Below are positions 45,126 to 53,825 of a stretch of DNA of 64,000 bases, in pieces. The notes beneath the pieces were generated by a model, which saw only the letters and a list, made by a program, of their open reading frames with translations, made no database searches and had not been told where the DNA came from. Numbering within the stretch: position 1 is the first letter of the stretch; every line of letters starts with the position of its first letter. A program made the translations under genes and the position numbers. Origin of the DNA: Sipunculus nudus (lineage: Eukaryota; Annelida; Sipuncula; Golfingiida; Sipunculidae); the NCBI GenBank assembly GCA_026874595.1, contig CM049318.1:14840241-14904240 (forward strand), written 5' to 3'.

Positions 45126-47656
45126 TTCCGTTTGCGGTACATATTGCCGGGGTGACGGTGGTAGCGGTGATAGAACTTTTAATTGAGTTGGCCGTGCAAG
45201 CCATCGAATGGGGTGTGGAAGAATTATTCAGATACATCCAATGGAAAAGGGCTGGTATGCCATCATCAGATGCCAGTCAGAAAAAAGGATGGTTACAAAT
45301 CGAAGGCAACTACCGTGTGTTTTGGCCCCCTCCGGATTCTTACGTTTTCAGTTTACACGACATTTATGTGAAACAGAAAACAAATAAAAAAGGATATTTA
45401 AAAACGAGGTTAGCTTTTGTCAAACAAAAAGATAAAACATTTAAAATCCGTTTAGTGAAAGTGCGAAAATCACAATTGGAAGGCCGTATGCAGACCAGCA
45501 ATGATGCGGGGAGACCGATTATTTTAGATGCGGATACATCTCAGAAAGTAATTGATTGGTTTAATGAGTCTAAAATTGTTGACCGATGGATTGTCGTCAA
45601 TACTTTAATGTTGGTCTACCTTCAATTTCCTTGGCATTTATGGTATTCAGCATTAATCAATCAACCTTTAGAAGCAAGGTACGTCCCATCATTAACCGAA
45701 AAATGGGGAAATAAAGATCCACGGTACCAAACATATTATGACCGTTACAATTCAAACGGGAAACATTACTGGGCCTACCATAAACGTATCAACGGGAAAA
45801 CTTATATGCGCGTGGATATCCCGTTACCCATTGAAGAATTAAATGTTAAAGGGTATATCACCGAAGGCAAACGTGTCCCGTGTTTAACGAGAGACCCGAC
45901 CTCTAGAAAATATCTAGATATAGGGAAATCGGAATGGTACCATCAATTTTTTATTGACATGGAAAAAGGTAAAAAATATCGGGAAGAATTTATGAATGAA
46001 TTAACAGAAAAAGAAATGTTAGGAAAATCTCCGTTCAGTGGAAATAAAAATTTAGAAGATTTTGGAATCCGACCTGTGCCGGGCTTGAGTTCACCGACTA
46101 ACCGTACTAAAATAACAAAATATGGTTGGGCTCAAAAAGACGATGGGATTTGGATAGAAGAACCGTTTATCAATATATATTTACCTCAATATTATAATAT
46201 TCACACCAGATATTATAAGAAAAAAACGGTGATGATGAAAGTGATTAATAAAGTGCGATTAGCCATACAAAATGAAATGTTTCAATTGTGGCGTCCGGTA
46301 TGGTGGAAAATCAACGGTCCTGACGCCCCTGGGTTTGAAAACGAAGTGGAAGGAGACCCGTTTTGGGGTGTATCGTTTGATCAGTACGGGACCTTATTTG
46401 AATTACCCATACCCCATTTTTACCATCCTCCTCATTTACGTCAAGAATTATTAGAAATCCGTGAAAGTTTTCATATGGACGCAAAACTGTTATCCATGCC
46501 AGCTTTTCATAAAACCCGCCCAGAATCGCGGACGTATAAAGCGTATAAACAACTACAACCGTATCAAAATTGGACTTGGTACTTATTACATGCGGAGTAT
46601 GGTATTTCTGAACAAATTAAACGAAACACACAATTAGATTATCACGGGTTAAAAATGTATTATAACATTTTAAGAGAACGCGGGCAGGAAGTAGAAAATT
46701 TACCGGATATGCCGGGAAAAATACCTATGAAGATTCATTGGCTATTAGAATACATTTTAACGGACGAAACCGTGGATTTGGATACGTCGTATTCCCCGTG
46801 GTACAAATTATTTAACGAAGATCAAGTCCGAAAATATCGCAGTAAATATTTAAAAGTAAGAAAATATGATTTAGTTTTAAAATTATTTTATGAACGGGAT
46901 AAAATCGGAGTGGCTGATAAAGCCGTGTTGGGAGAAATTATGGGATTAGCCCGACCGTTTATCGGTGCACCCACGTGGGATCCGATGAATCCGTTACCAG
47001 AAATTCCTGAATTATACCCTTCTTGGAAAAAAATGGAAACGATGAAACGACAATTATGGTTAAACGAAACAGAACTGGATTTAGCAAAAGAATGTTTAAT
47101 TCAAGTGACTCATTTTTTTCGTACATATTCTTATTTCGATACTCGCGAAGACGACCATAATCCAGCGCGCCGACCTTGGGCGAAACTGTATAAGAGGGTA
47201 AACCGTTGGTTGAAAGAATTATGGCAGTTTGAAACAGAAGTGTATTTCGTGCATGGCTTTCCACAACCAGGGTTTTGGCGTCATCCAGCTCCCGAAAAAG
47301 ATTACGGGAAAGGACAAGATGTAGGATATTGGAAAAAAGAACAAGAAAAAATCAAGAAAGAAATTAAGAAAAAAGAGATTCTAATAACACACGAACAGAA
47401 AAAGAGAATCCCGTCCACTTGGGATTGGACAACATTAAAGAAAAATTTTTCGGCGTATCACGAGAATAAAGAACGTGTGCGCGCGTTAGATTTAATAAGA
47501 AAAAAACAACAAGTTAACAGTAAAGTGGAAGACAGTCCTGAAAAGAAACGGGCTCGAATAGAATACCGTGAAAAAATGAGAGCTTGGTATTCGGTAGGAA
47601 AATCAGAACCAAATAAACCGGTTGACACGGGGAAAGGAAGGACGGTAGGAGTATAA
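45122..47656 (+). CDS. Unknown 844-aa Trp/Lys-rich protein with N-terminal membrane segment
   Basis: A long intact ORF starting inside the ATGA overlap with the ATPase gene. It has no TATA box of its own. Residues about 3-35 are hydrophobic or amphipathic (AGVTVVAVIELLIELAVQA), consistent with a membrane anchor. The body is unusually rich in Trp, Tyr, Lys and Pro (WRPVWWKINGP, LYPSWKKMET). The C-terminal ~130 residues are Lys/Arg-rich and partly coiled-coil-like. No family recognised. Position between packaging ATPase and structural genes suggests a virion or assembly role. The stop codon overlaps the TATA box of the next gene. Confidence 0.8.
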   Translation: MIPFAVHIAGVTVVAVIELLIELAVQAIEWGVEELFRYIQWKRAGMPSSDASQKKGWLQIEGNYRVFWPPPDSYVFSLHDIYVKQKTNKKGYLKTRLAFVKQKDKTFKIRLVKVRKSQLEGRMQTSNDAGRPIILDADTSQKVIDWFNESKIVDRWIVVNTLMLVYLQFPWHLWYSALINQPLEARYVPSLTEKWGNKDPRYQTYYDRYNSNGKHYWAYHKRINGKTYMRVDIPLPIEELNVKGYITEGKRVPCLTRDPTSRKYLDIGKSEWYHQFFIDMEKGKKYREEFMNELTEKEMLGKSPFSGNKNLEDFGIRPVPGLSSPTNRTKITKYGWAQKDDGIWIEEPFINIYLPQYYNIHTRYYKKKTVMMKVINKVRLAIQNEMFQLWRPVWWKINGPDAPGFENEVEGDPFWGVSFDQYGTLFELPIPHFYHPPHLRQELLEIRESFHMDAKLLSMPAFHKTRPESRTYKAYKQLQPYQNWTWYLLHAEYGISEQIKRNTQLDYHGLKMYYNILRERGQEVENLPDMPGKIPMKIHWLLEYILTDETVDLDTSYSPWYKLFNEDQVRKYRSKYLKVRKYDLVLKLFYERDKIGVADKAVLGEIMGLARPFIGAPTWDPMNPLPEIPELYPSWKKMETMKRQLWLNETELDLAKECLIQVTHFFRTYSYFDTREDDHNPARRPWAKLYKRVNRWLKELWQFETEVYFVHGFPQPGFWRHPAPEKDYGKGQDVGYWKKEQEKIKKEIKKKEILITHEQKKRIPSTWDWTTLKKNFSAYHENKERVRALDLIRKKQQVNSKVEDSPEKKRARIEYREKMRAWYSVGKSEPNKPVDTGKGRTVGV

Positions 47657-47659
47657 AAG
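47652..47659 (+). promoter_or_regulatory. TATA box overlapping a stop codon
   Basis: TATAAAAG; its internal TAA (47654-47656) is the stop codon of the 844-aa gene. The next ATG (47690) is 38 nt from its first base. Confidence 0.75.
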
Positions 47660-47689
47660 AAAGTTATTTAACCGGGATCATACAGAAAA

Positions 47690-48685
47690 ATGGCACGTTT
47701 TAGCGTGTTAAAACCACGAGGTATTTCATCGGTAGGAAGATCTGCTTCAGGATTTTCAAAAGTTGGAATAAGTGGAGCAGCAGGGAAACGTGTATTTCAA
47801 AGAGCGGGTCCGAGCAGCGGTTTAACGCAAGCCGCCAAATTAAGAAGACCTAATTTTAAACCGAATCGTATTCATCCCGCCCGCCCGCCACCCCGTGCCA
47901 CCGTTGGACAACCACCCGCCCGGGGCGGTGGACCAGCGCCCGCCCGTCCGCCGGGACCTGTACGTCCACCAGCCCAGCCGCGCCCGCCAGGTGTTCCGCC
48001 CCGAGCGGGTCCGCCATCCCGGGCGCCGCCTGTCCGGGGCAGACCGCTGCCTGTCCGGGGACCACCGCCGCCCCATCGTCCGCCTGGTAGCGGTCCCCCG
48101 AGGAGAAGACTTCTAGTTCGTCCTCACGCACGGACGGCGCCCAGTAGGATTGTTTCTAGAAAACCTCCGTTACAACGGGGTCCACCATTTGCCCAAATGA
48201 GACGTCCTCCATTAAAAAGAAAAGCCCCAATAATATCACAACATCCTAAACCGAAACGGCAAAAAACTATGGCTTCTGTTAAAAATAAAAGAGGAGTCAG
48301 ATCGACCCGCGCCCGTCCTCAACCTCCTAAAGGAAAACGGGCGAGAACACAACAAAAACAACCTAAAAAGACTAAAAAACCATCAAAAAAGGAAAACATC
48401 CAGAAAAAACAACAACAAATAGAAGAACTTAAGAACAAACGAGAAGAAGCAAAGAAAAAACAACAAATAAGAGAAGAAAAGAAGAAAAAAGAAGCGAAAA
48501 AGACGAACAAAAGAAAAAAGAAGAGAAGACAGACGAAAAAAAGAGAAAAGACGGTGAAGAAAACAAGAAAAATGACAAAAAAAAAGAAAAAAGATGAAGA
48601 AGAAAAAAAGAAAAAAGACGAAGAAGAAAAAAAAGAAAAAAAAGAAGAAGAAGAAAAAAGAAAAAAGAAGACGATGAGAAAATGA
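47690..48685 (+). CDS. Pro/Arg-rich then Lys/Glu-rich basic protein (5' part)
   Basis: 331 codons. Residues 1-60 look ordered and basic, about 63-150 are a Pro/Arg/Gly-rich stretch, and about 215-331 are almost only Lys, Glu, Arg and Gln. It ends at a TGA (48683-48685) inside an A/G-rich run. Beyond that stop the same frame stays open without interruption into the next ORF. So either the stop is a recent mutation or error, or two genes abut. Strong positive charge suggests a DNA-binding core protein, by analogy with adenovirus core proteins; sequence similarity was not checked. Confidence 0.65.
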   Translation: MARFSVLKPRGISSVGRSASGFSKVGISGAAGKRVFQRAGPSSGLTQAAKLRRPNFKPNRIHPARPPPRATVGQPPARGGGPAPARPPGPVRPPAQPRPPGVPPRAGPPSRAPPVRGRPLPVRGPPPPHRPPGSGPPRRRLLVRPHARTAPSRIVSRKPPLQRGPPFAQMRRPPLKRKAPIISQHPKPKRQKTMASVKNKRGVRSTRARPQPPKGKRARTQQKQPKKTKKPSKKENIQKKQQQIEELKNKREEAKKKQQIREEKKKKEAKKTNKRKKKRRQTKKREKTVKKTRKMTKKKKKDEEEKKKKDEEEKKEKKEEEEKRKKKTMRK

Positions 48686-48781
48686 AAAAAAGAAGAAGAA
48701 AAGAAAAAAAAGAAGAAAAAATATAAAAAATGGGTACAAAGATTAGCAGGAGCTGCTGTATTTGCTGGATCAACATATTTG

Positions 48782-49471
48782 ATGACACAAGGAAAAATGA
48801 ATTTGAATGATCATCAAAATAAACAAGGTGCTAATGAGCAAATGAATTCTGCAGCAAATGGAACTGGTGCTATGTTATCCCAAGGAGTGGTTCCTATTGG
48901 TGGAAACCAATACACTGTCCCTGCAGAATCCCGTGAAAATTTTTCACAAATGGCAGAAGGATACAATAAAATGACAGAAACATTAGAAAAATCAGATGCC
49001 GCAGGTAAATTTCCAGCGCAGGAAAAAAAGATTGAAAAATTACAAGAAAAAGTAAATGATTATTTAGAAAATAAAAATATAAAAGAAGGAAAAGAAGAAT
49101 TACAAAAATTAAAAAATGCTTTGGATAAAGTGCAAGACAGTATTGACAGTAAAGCTAAAAAAGTTCAAAGCGGAATAAAAAAAGTTAAAAAATTAGGATA
49201 TAAAGCAGCAGCGAAAAAGACTTTGAAAAAAGTGGTACAAAGTAAAGAAGGACAAGTCATATTAAAGGGTGTCCAAAACGAAGCTTTAAAAAGTATGGGA
49301 ATTGAAGGAATTGAACAAATGGCACCGGATATTTTAGGAAATGCCGCTACAAGTTTCGGTGTGGATAAAGAAGTTGGGGAAATGGCAGGTAATATGTTAA
49401 ATAATATTATTTCTCAACAATTGCAAAGGCAAACGAAATTTTATAAAAAAAAACAGGACAACCACGGGTAA
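48782..49471 (+). CDS. Unknown structural-type protein, downstream part
   Basis: From the ATG at 48782 this is 229 codons. The frame is the same as the 47690 ORF and is open back to the TGA at 48683, with a hydrophobic stretch (RLAGAAVFAGSTYL) just before the ATG that looks like a lost or alternative N-terminal membrane segment. A TATAAAAA at 48722-48729 could drive a separate gene. The central part is a Lys-rich coiled coil (about 75-130). The end reads into a nine-A run (49445-49453), after which a different frame continues with protein-like sequence. No family recognised. Confidence 0.55.
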   Translation: MTQGKMNLNDHQNKQGANEQMNSAANGTGAMLSQGVVPIGGNQYTVPAESRENFSQMAEGYNKMTETLEKSDAAGKFPAQEKKIEKLQEKVNDYLENKNIKEGKEELQKLKNALDKVQDSIDSKAKKVQSGIKKVKKLGYKAAAKKTLKKVVQSKEGQVILKGVQNEALKSMGIEGIEQMAPDILGNAATSFGVDKEVGEMAGNMLNNIISQQLQRQTKFYKKKQDNHG

Positions 49472-49476
49472 AAGAT

Positions 49477-49719
49477 GTGGCGAGTAGTTTAGGGATGAAT
49501 GAAAACACCACACGATCTATAGCTAAAGCGTACGGGCAAGGAGTAGAGCAAGCGATAGCTATGGCTCCTAAAACCACTTATACATTAGGAAAAGTCGCTA
49601 AACGGATTGGTTCAAAAGCGGCTCGAAAACGTCCTATAGGAACAGGAACGACATCCGACATGTTGAAGATATATAATGAAGGGCAATCGACTTTAAGTCG
49701 TATTTCAAAAGCGAAATGA
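49477..49719 (+). CDS. C-terminal continuation of the preceding gene after a frame break
   Basis: An 80-codon open frame with no ATG near its start. It begins right after the nine-A run that ends the previous ORF and continues similar basic, helical composition (LGKVAKRIGSKAARKR). The simplest reading is one gene with a 1-nt length change in the A run. Its stop overlaps an ATG (49716-49719, ATGA). Confidence 0.5.
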   Translation: MASSLGMNENTTRSIAKAYGQGVEQAIAMAPKTTYTLGKVAKRIGSKAARKRPIGTGTTSDMLKIYNEGQSTLSRISKAK

Positions 49720-50512
49720 GTAGGACCACGTTTACGCGTATTCTCAATTCAATCCAGACGAGCAAGTTTTTGTAGCCCATTTAACCCGTCCTTTGTACAA
49801 TCCGACACAGTCATGGGAAATCGCTTGCGATATGATCACCTACCCCCGACAGAAAGGTGTATGTTTTCCCAAACAAGCTACAATGAAACTAGCATTATAC
49901 AAAACCGATGCGGAAAGTTCACATGATATTGATAACATGAAACTGTTTCCAAATTTAAAACGAAATTTAAATTTTGAAAACCCTTCAATGGATTTAGTTA
50001 CATTTATAACGTGCAATGAAGATGTGGAATACGAACCAACAGTAACATTTGATTTAGGTTGTGATGTCAATTTTACACCGGAAGAATATACCAATTATTT
50101 AAACGGGGCATTAAAAGTATTATTTGAAAATACACCTTGCAAAGGAAAAAAGTCCATGCGTGGCGACCAAATTGATGTAAATAATGATAATTCCCCGAAA
50201 TACGCCCGTGATTTTATGTTTGAATTTAAATACGATAAGAATACTGAAAAATTAACTTTAACGATGGAATTTATTAAAAATAAAGGGGAAGTGAATAAAA
50301 CAGATATTTTTACAGATTATATTTATGGGATTTATTGTTCGTCATGTATTTTAAGTTATTTTGGTGTCACGCAAGACGTGACATTATTTTTTCCATTAAA
50401 TCATTTTAGAAAAAATCATGTTTTATTTAAATACAATACGGAAAGGGTCATATGCAATTTTATTGAACCGGAAAAAGTATTGGAATTTACAACAGTGCCT
50501 AAAAATTATTAG
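49716..50512 (+). CDS. Unknown structural-type protein, frame-broken start
   Basis: An ATG at 49716 overlaps the previous stop (ATGA), but its frame closes after 19 codons. The productive frame is open from 49724 and has no ATG until well inside. So one nucleotide has been gained or lost around 49,720-49,735. The body contains a strand pattern and the phrase SWEIACDMITYP, which resembles the WEV-x-LT-x-x-x-x-P signature of the proteins at 62357 and 63656. It ends in VPKNY at a TAG. No family assigned; a minor capsid or fibre-related role is possible by this resemblance only. Confidence 0.5.
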
Positions 50513-50595
50513 GAAAGGTCATTTTAAATCGAAATAAATCGTGGGCAGATAACGGAACATCAAAAAGTACATGGCCCAACTGGGAACGTTTAACG

Positions 50596-51024
50596 ATGAG
50601 TTACGAATTTGAAAAAGTAAATTACATGTCAGAATCCCGTACGTTTATGCTTTCGTGCAATTTAATTACACCGAGCTATATTTGGGGACGCGAAGATCAA
50701 GAAAGCCGTGCGGATATGTACCCGTTGTTAGTCTGGCCGTCTGGGGCACGTGGACATTACGAACCGAAAAGTTTAAAATTTTTCCCGGTGCAACCGACTC
50801 AAGAAACCAATGTCGTTATTTTTAAATTGCAAGATATGGATTCCCATCACACGTTAATGTTAGAAAAAGGGAACGTGGTAGTCGGATTACTTTTCCGGTA
50901 TAACCCAACACCCAAGCACAGTATATTTTATCAACCAATCACGTATCCCCGTCGTTGGGACGAGTCTTCTGATTGGTCCGATATGATCCAGTCGTATGAC
51001 ATGAGCTACCCGTCTTTCTATTGA
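50596..51024 (+). CDS. Continuation of, or partner to, the preceding structural gene
   Basis: 142 codons from the ATG at 50596; the frame is already open from 50503 and the upstream codons read plausibly (KSWADNG, TWPNWERLT). This suggests the ORF originally continued from the 49716 gene with a frame change near 50.50 kb. Together they would be about 435 codons, close to the 420 of the related gene at 62357. It is beta-rich with the motif GLLFRYNPTPKH. No family recognised. Confidence 0.5.
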   Translation: MSYEFEKVNYMSESRTFMLSCNLITPSYIWGREDQESRADMYPLLVWPSGARGHYEPKSLKFFPVQPTQETNVVIFKLQDMDSHHTLMLEKGNVVVGLLFRYNPTPKHSIFYQPITYPRRWDESSDWSDMIQSYDMSYPSFY

Positions 51025-51033
51025 GCAGGAGGC

Positions 51034-51041
51034 TATATAAA
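51034..51041 (+). promoter_or_regulatory. TATA box
   Basis: TATATAAA beginning 10 nt after the stop at 51024. The ATG of the next gene (51076) is 42 nt away. Confidence 0.75.
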
Positions 51042-51075
51042 CCCGGTCCGAATTTTATAAAGGCATGGTGAAAAG

Positions 51076-51747
51076 ATGGATTTCACATCACAAGCCGACA
51101 AATATGCGCCTTCGTACGCATCGAATTCCGGTTTAAACAAACCTGCTGTGAATTTTGCTTGTAATTTATTGTACAATTGGGTAAAAGGAAACGTCCCTTT
51201 ACCGAAATCGCAAGTGGATTTACTATATAAGTACGATATCGATACATTAGTCACTCCTGAATCTTCTTACCAGGAACGTAAAAAGTTTTTAACTAAAACA
51301 GAACAAGGACGTAAAATCCGGGATTTTTTATCAAAAGAATTATGCAAAAATTGGTGTACAAAGAAACCGGAGAAGGACCCCCCACCCAATTCGAAACCCC
51401 GTTCACAGAAAAACAATCATCCGGAAGACGAGTTTTACGAGACACTGCCCGAAGACAGGTACGATCCCCTCCCCGCCGAAGAACAATATCACGAAGAGAA
51501 CGGCGAGTACCCGTACCCCGAACCTATTCCTACCGTGATCCGTCCCCGCCGTCCCCAAGGGGTACGGAGGAGGAGGAGGAGGTACGCCCCGTATACCATC
51601 CCACGCCGTCCCGTATATTACGAAGAGGACGAGGAATATTCAGAAACGTCCGAACCACAAGAGGAGGAGGAGGAGGAGGAAGTTCCCGTGGAAGAGATTT
51701 GGGAAGAAATGGACGAACCCCCGAGACAAAGGAGAAGAAAGACATAA
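51076..51747 (+). CDS. Unknown 223-aa protein with conserved N-domain and charged tail
   Basis: ATG at 51076, 42 nt from the TATA box. Residues about 20-95 form a helical domain with PLPKSQVDLLYKY and SYQERKKFL. I recall a similar arrangement in small proteins of other Polintons (a Leu/Lys-rich segment, then a S-x-x-x-R-K motif); I hold that link loosely. The tail (about 95-223) is Pro-, Tyr- and Glu-rich with an RRRRRR run and a long poly-Glu run. The same DNA has an Arg-rich second frame (51342-51794). Confidence 0.7.
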   Translation: MDFTSQADKYAPSYASNSGLNKPAVNFACNLLYNWVKGNVPLPKSQVDLLYKYDIDTLVTPESSYQERKKFLTKTEQGRKIRDFLSKELCKNWCTKKPEKDPPPNSKPRSQKNNHPEDEFYETLPEDRYDPLPAEEQYHEENGEYPYPEPIPTVIRPRRPQGVRRRRRRYAPYTIPRRPVYYEEDEEYSETSEPQEEEEEEEVPVEEIWEEMDEPPRQRRRKT

Positions 51748-51794
51748 AAACCCGTAACGTCAAACGTGAAGTGGATTTTTATTTTCCTTTTTAG
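51342..51794 (+). CDS. Possible overlapping Arg-rich ORF
   Basis: 150 codons in a second frame over the charged tail of the 51076 gene. It contains RRRTISRRERR, GGGGGGSSRGR and an orderly C-terminus, and its stop ends 3 nt before the integrase ATG. The start context is weak (T at -3, C at +4). It could be an artefact of the low-complexity GAG/CGN codons of the main frame, a real second protein, or the true C-terminus after a frame shift. Confidence 0.25.
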   Translation: MQKLVYKETGEGPPTQFETPFTEKQSSGRRVLRDTARRQVRSPPRRRTISRRERRVPVPRTYSYRDPSPPSPRGTEEEEEVRPVYHPTPSRILRRGRGIFRNVRTTRGGGGGGSSRGRDLGRNGRTPETKEKKDIKTRNVKREVDFYFPF

Positions 51795-51797
51795 ACA

Positions 51798-52862
51798 ATG
51801 GAGAAGGCTTTTGAAAAAGGTCCGTACGCTTTTACGGGCGATGCTAAAAAACTAGCTCAAAGAGCTGGCGTTTCTCGGGAAAAAGCAGCAGAATTTTTAG
51901 GACGGCAAAATGCGTACACGTTGTTTAAACCGGTCCGTCGAAAATACAGGCGAAGTAAAACGTTGGTAGGAGGTCTCGACGCCCAGTGGCAGGGGGATTT
52001 AGCTGATATGCAAAAATTAGCGCATTACAATAAAAATTACCGGTACATTTTAACGGTCGTGGATATTTTATCGAGGTTTGCTTGGGCGGTGCCATTAAAA
52101 GATAAATCGGGCATTCATGTGAAAAATGGGTTGGAATCTATTTTCAAATCCAGTAAAAGGATCCCTCAAAAATTACAAACGGATGAAGGGTTAGAATTTC
52201 GGAATAAACAAGTTCAAGAATTAATGCACGATCATGATATCACATGGTTTGCAACAAGAAACCGGGACGTGAAAGCAAGTTTAGTGGAACGGTTTAACCG
52301 TACGTTAAAACGACGTTTGTTTGCAGCCATGACTCATCATAATACCCGGCAATGGTTGAACGATTTACCTCAAGCTATTGACGAATACAATTCCCGCCCG
52401 CACACATCCCATGGCATGGCCCCGAAAGACGTGACATCGAAAAATCAAAGCAAAGTATGGCGGATTTTATATGGGCATCCAAAAGATTTACACCGGGAAA
52501 CATCCAATAAGAATATATTTAAACCGGGGACCAAAGTGTTATTAAGCAGTGTGAAGAAAAATACATTTGCTGAACAGGGGTACATTCCCCGTTGGACGGA
52601 AGAAACGTTTACGGTAAAACGGATGTATCCAGAAGTCGGGGGTGTGGACGTGTACGAAATTGAAGACGAAGAAGGAGAACCTATAAAAGGTCGATTTTAC
52701 CGGGAAGAATTACAAAAAGTAAGTACACCCCGTCCGGCTAAAGTAGAAGAAAAAGTATTAGAACGCAAAAAAGGATGGAAATTGGTGAAATGGAGAGGGT
52801 ATCCGGAAAAATACAGCACATGGGTAAAAATCAAAAAACGGCGTGGTGCTCGAAAAGTTTAG
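51798..52862 (+). CDS. rve-family (retroviral-type) integrase with chromo-like tail
   Basis: 354 residues. The catalytic core shows D67 in WQGDLADMQ, D129 in QTDEGLEF and E164 in SLVERFNRTLK, with 34 residues between the last two, a DDE triad. An N-terminal helix-turn-helix-like segment precedes it. The C-terminal ~35 residues (VLERKKGWKLVKWRGYPEKYSTWV) resemble a chromodomain, as in many Polinton integrases, and may guide insertion to particular chromatin. It inserts the element into host DNA. The ORF is intact, so the enzyme could still be functional. The 3' end overlaps the next ORF. Confidence 0.93.
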   Translation: MEKAFEKGPYAFTGDAKKLAQRAGVSREKAAEFLGRQNAYTLFKPVRRKYRRSKTLVGGLDAQWQGDLADMQKLAHYNKNYRYILTVVDILSRFAWAVPLKDKSGIHVKNGLESIFKSSKRIPQKLQTDEGLEFRNKQVQELMHDHDITWFATRNRDVKASLVERFNRTLKRRLFAAMTHHNTRQWLNDLPQAIDEYNSRPHTSHGMAPKDVTSKNQSKVWRILYGHPKDLHRETSNKNIFKPGTKVLLSSVKKNTFAEQGYIPRWTEETFTVKRMYPEVGGVDVYEIEDEEGEPIKGRFYREELQKVSTPRPAKVEEKVLERKKGWKLVKWRGYPEKYSTWVKIKKRRGARKV

Positions 52863-53065
52863 CGTTGTTTATTACCCAATTATCGATCATATCTATTTTA
52901 ATCATTACGGCATTAACTATTTTAGCGGGGAATTTTTGCAATCCAGAAGACAGGACATACTGGGCAGGAGTGTTATCAGCTTCGGCGGGGTATATTATGC
53001 CGACCCCGAAACTGAAACGTATAAAAAGAGGTATGGAAAATGAATCGGGTATTCCGTTTGAATAA
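52820..53065 (+). CDS. Small single-pass membrane protein
   Basis: 81 residues from the ATG at 52820 (an alternative ATG lies at 52775), overlapping the integrase 3' end in another frame. One strong membrane helix (LSIISILIITALTILAG), then NPEDRTYWAGVLSASAGYI and a basic PKLKRIKR segment. The combination of a membrane helix followed by a W-x-G-x-x-S-x-x-G motif looks constrained. No function known. Its stop overlaps the next ATG (TAATG). Confidence 0.65.
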   Translation: MGKNQKTAWCSKSLALFITQLSIISILIITALTILAGNFCNPEDRTYWAGVLSASAGYIMPTPKLKRIKRGMENESGIPFE

Positions 53066-53619
53066 TGCGGGCCAGATTAACCACAGCGACAGGGTTTGGG
53101 ACCCGTGGAGTACGAACACGGGCCGGTTTATTGGGCGGGGGGCAATATAAATTGAATACCAATTTGATGCAAGCTGTAAATATTAAACCCAATACAGCGT
53201 TCATTCGACCGCAACCTCTACCGATGCAAGGGAAAAAAGGTAGTGTGCCTTTAGTTCCGGAAGACATGTTATTTTCTCAGGGCTACCATGTCGAAAAACC
53301 CAGGATCGATTTTGAACGAATGGGTGTAGGTCCTCCGACTGATGCCCAGCAACGGGATGCCGCCATGTACAACCAGTTTAAGAAAAATTATTTAGCTCCA
53401 CATGCGACTTATTTGCCTTATGAAGAACGCTTCCAGTTACCGTTCCGTCAGATGCAAGAACAAGACCAATCGCCTTACGGGACTTTAGCTTACCCGGCCG
53501 AGATGTTTGGTGCTGTGGAAGAAGAACCGTTAGTGTACCAGGAGGATTATGAGGAAGAACCCCCATTAAAACGGGAACGGCGAGAAGTCAGAAGAAAGCG
53601 GGTCAAATTGTACTATTGA
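53065..53619 (+). CDS. Unknown 184-aa structural-type protein
   Basis: The start is in a TAATG overlap with the previous gene, so translation may be coupled. Gly/Arg-rich N-terminus, a middle with many Pro, Gln and Tyr, then an acidic patch (EEEPLVYQEDYEEEPP) followed by a very basic end (KRERREVRRKRVK). Acidic-basic tails of this type are common in capsid-interior proteins. No family recognised. Confidence 0.65.
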   Translation: MRARLTTATGFGTRGVRTRAGLLGGGQYKLNTNLMQAVNIKPNTAFIRPQPLPMQGKKGSVPLVPEDMLFSQGYHVEKPRIDFERMGVGPPTDAQQRDAAMYNQFKKNYLAPHATYLPYEERFQLPFRQMQEQDQSPYGTLAYPAEMFGAVEEEPLVYQEDYEEEPPLKRERREVRRKRVKLYY

Positions 53620-53627
53620 GCAAAAAG

Positions 53628-53635
53628 TATAAAAG
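53628..53635 (+). promoter_or_regulatory. TATA box
   Basis: TATAAAAG 9 nt after the preceding stop; the next ATG (53670) is 42 nt away. Confidence 0.75.
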
Positions 53636-53669
53636 GCCAGCACAGAAACGGTTAAGCAATCGTTTCATC

Positions 53670-53825
53670 ATGAAACGTGCAAAGAAACAGAAGCTTTCGT
53701 CAGGCAAAGCCGTAAAACGAAATTTGACGAGCATCAATACCCTCAAGGACAAAGGGTATATATATTTAGCAGGACGTAATTATCCTAAGTGGTACGGAGG
53801 ACGAACATGGTACACTCAAAATTAA
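53670..53825 (+). CDS. Small basic protein (51 aa)
   Basis: Starts at the first ATG after the TATA box (an upstream TTG is excluded by that box). The N-terminal half is Lys/Arg-rich (MKRAKKQKLSSGKAVKR), and the C-terminal half is aromatic (YIYLAGRNYPKWYGG). The size and charge resemble adenoviral core peptides such as mu, but this is only an analogy. Overlaps the next gene by 19 nt. Confidence 0.6.
   Translation: MKRAKKQKLSSGKAVKRNLTSINTLKDKGYIYLAGRNYPKWYGGRTWYTQN

Noticed and set aside
48319-48788. Phe/Leu-rich minus-strand ORFs of 63-119 codons
   Set aside because: Antisense of the Lys/Glu-coding A/G-rich run; composition artefact.
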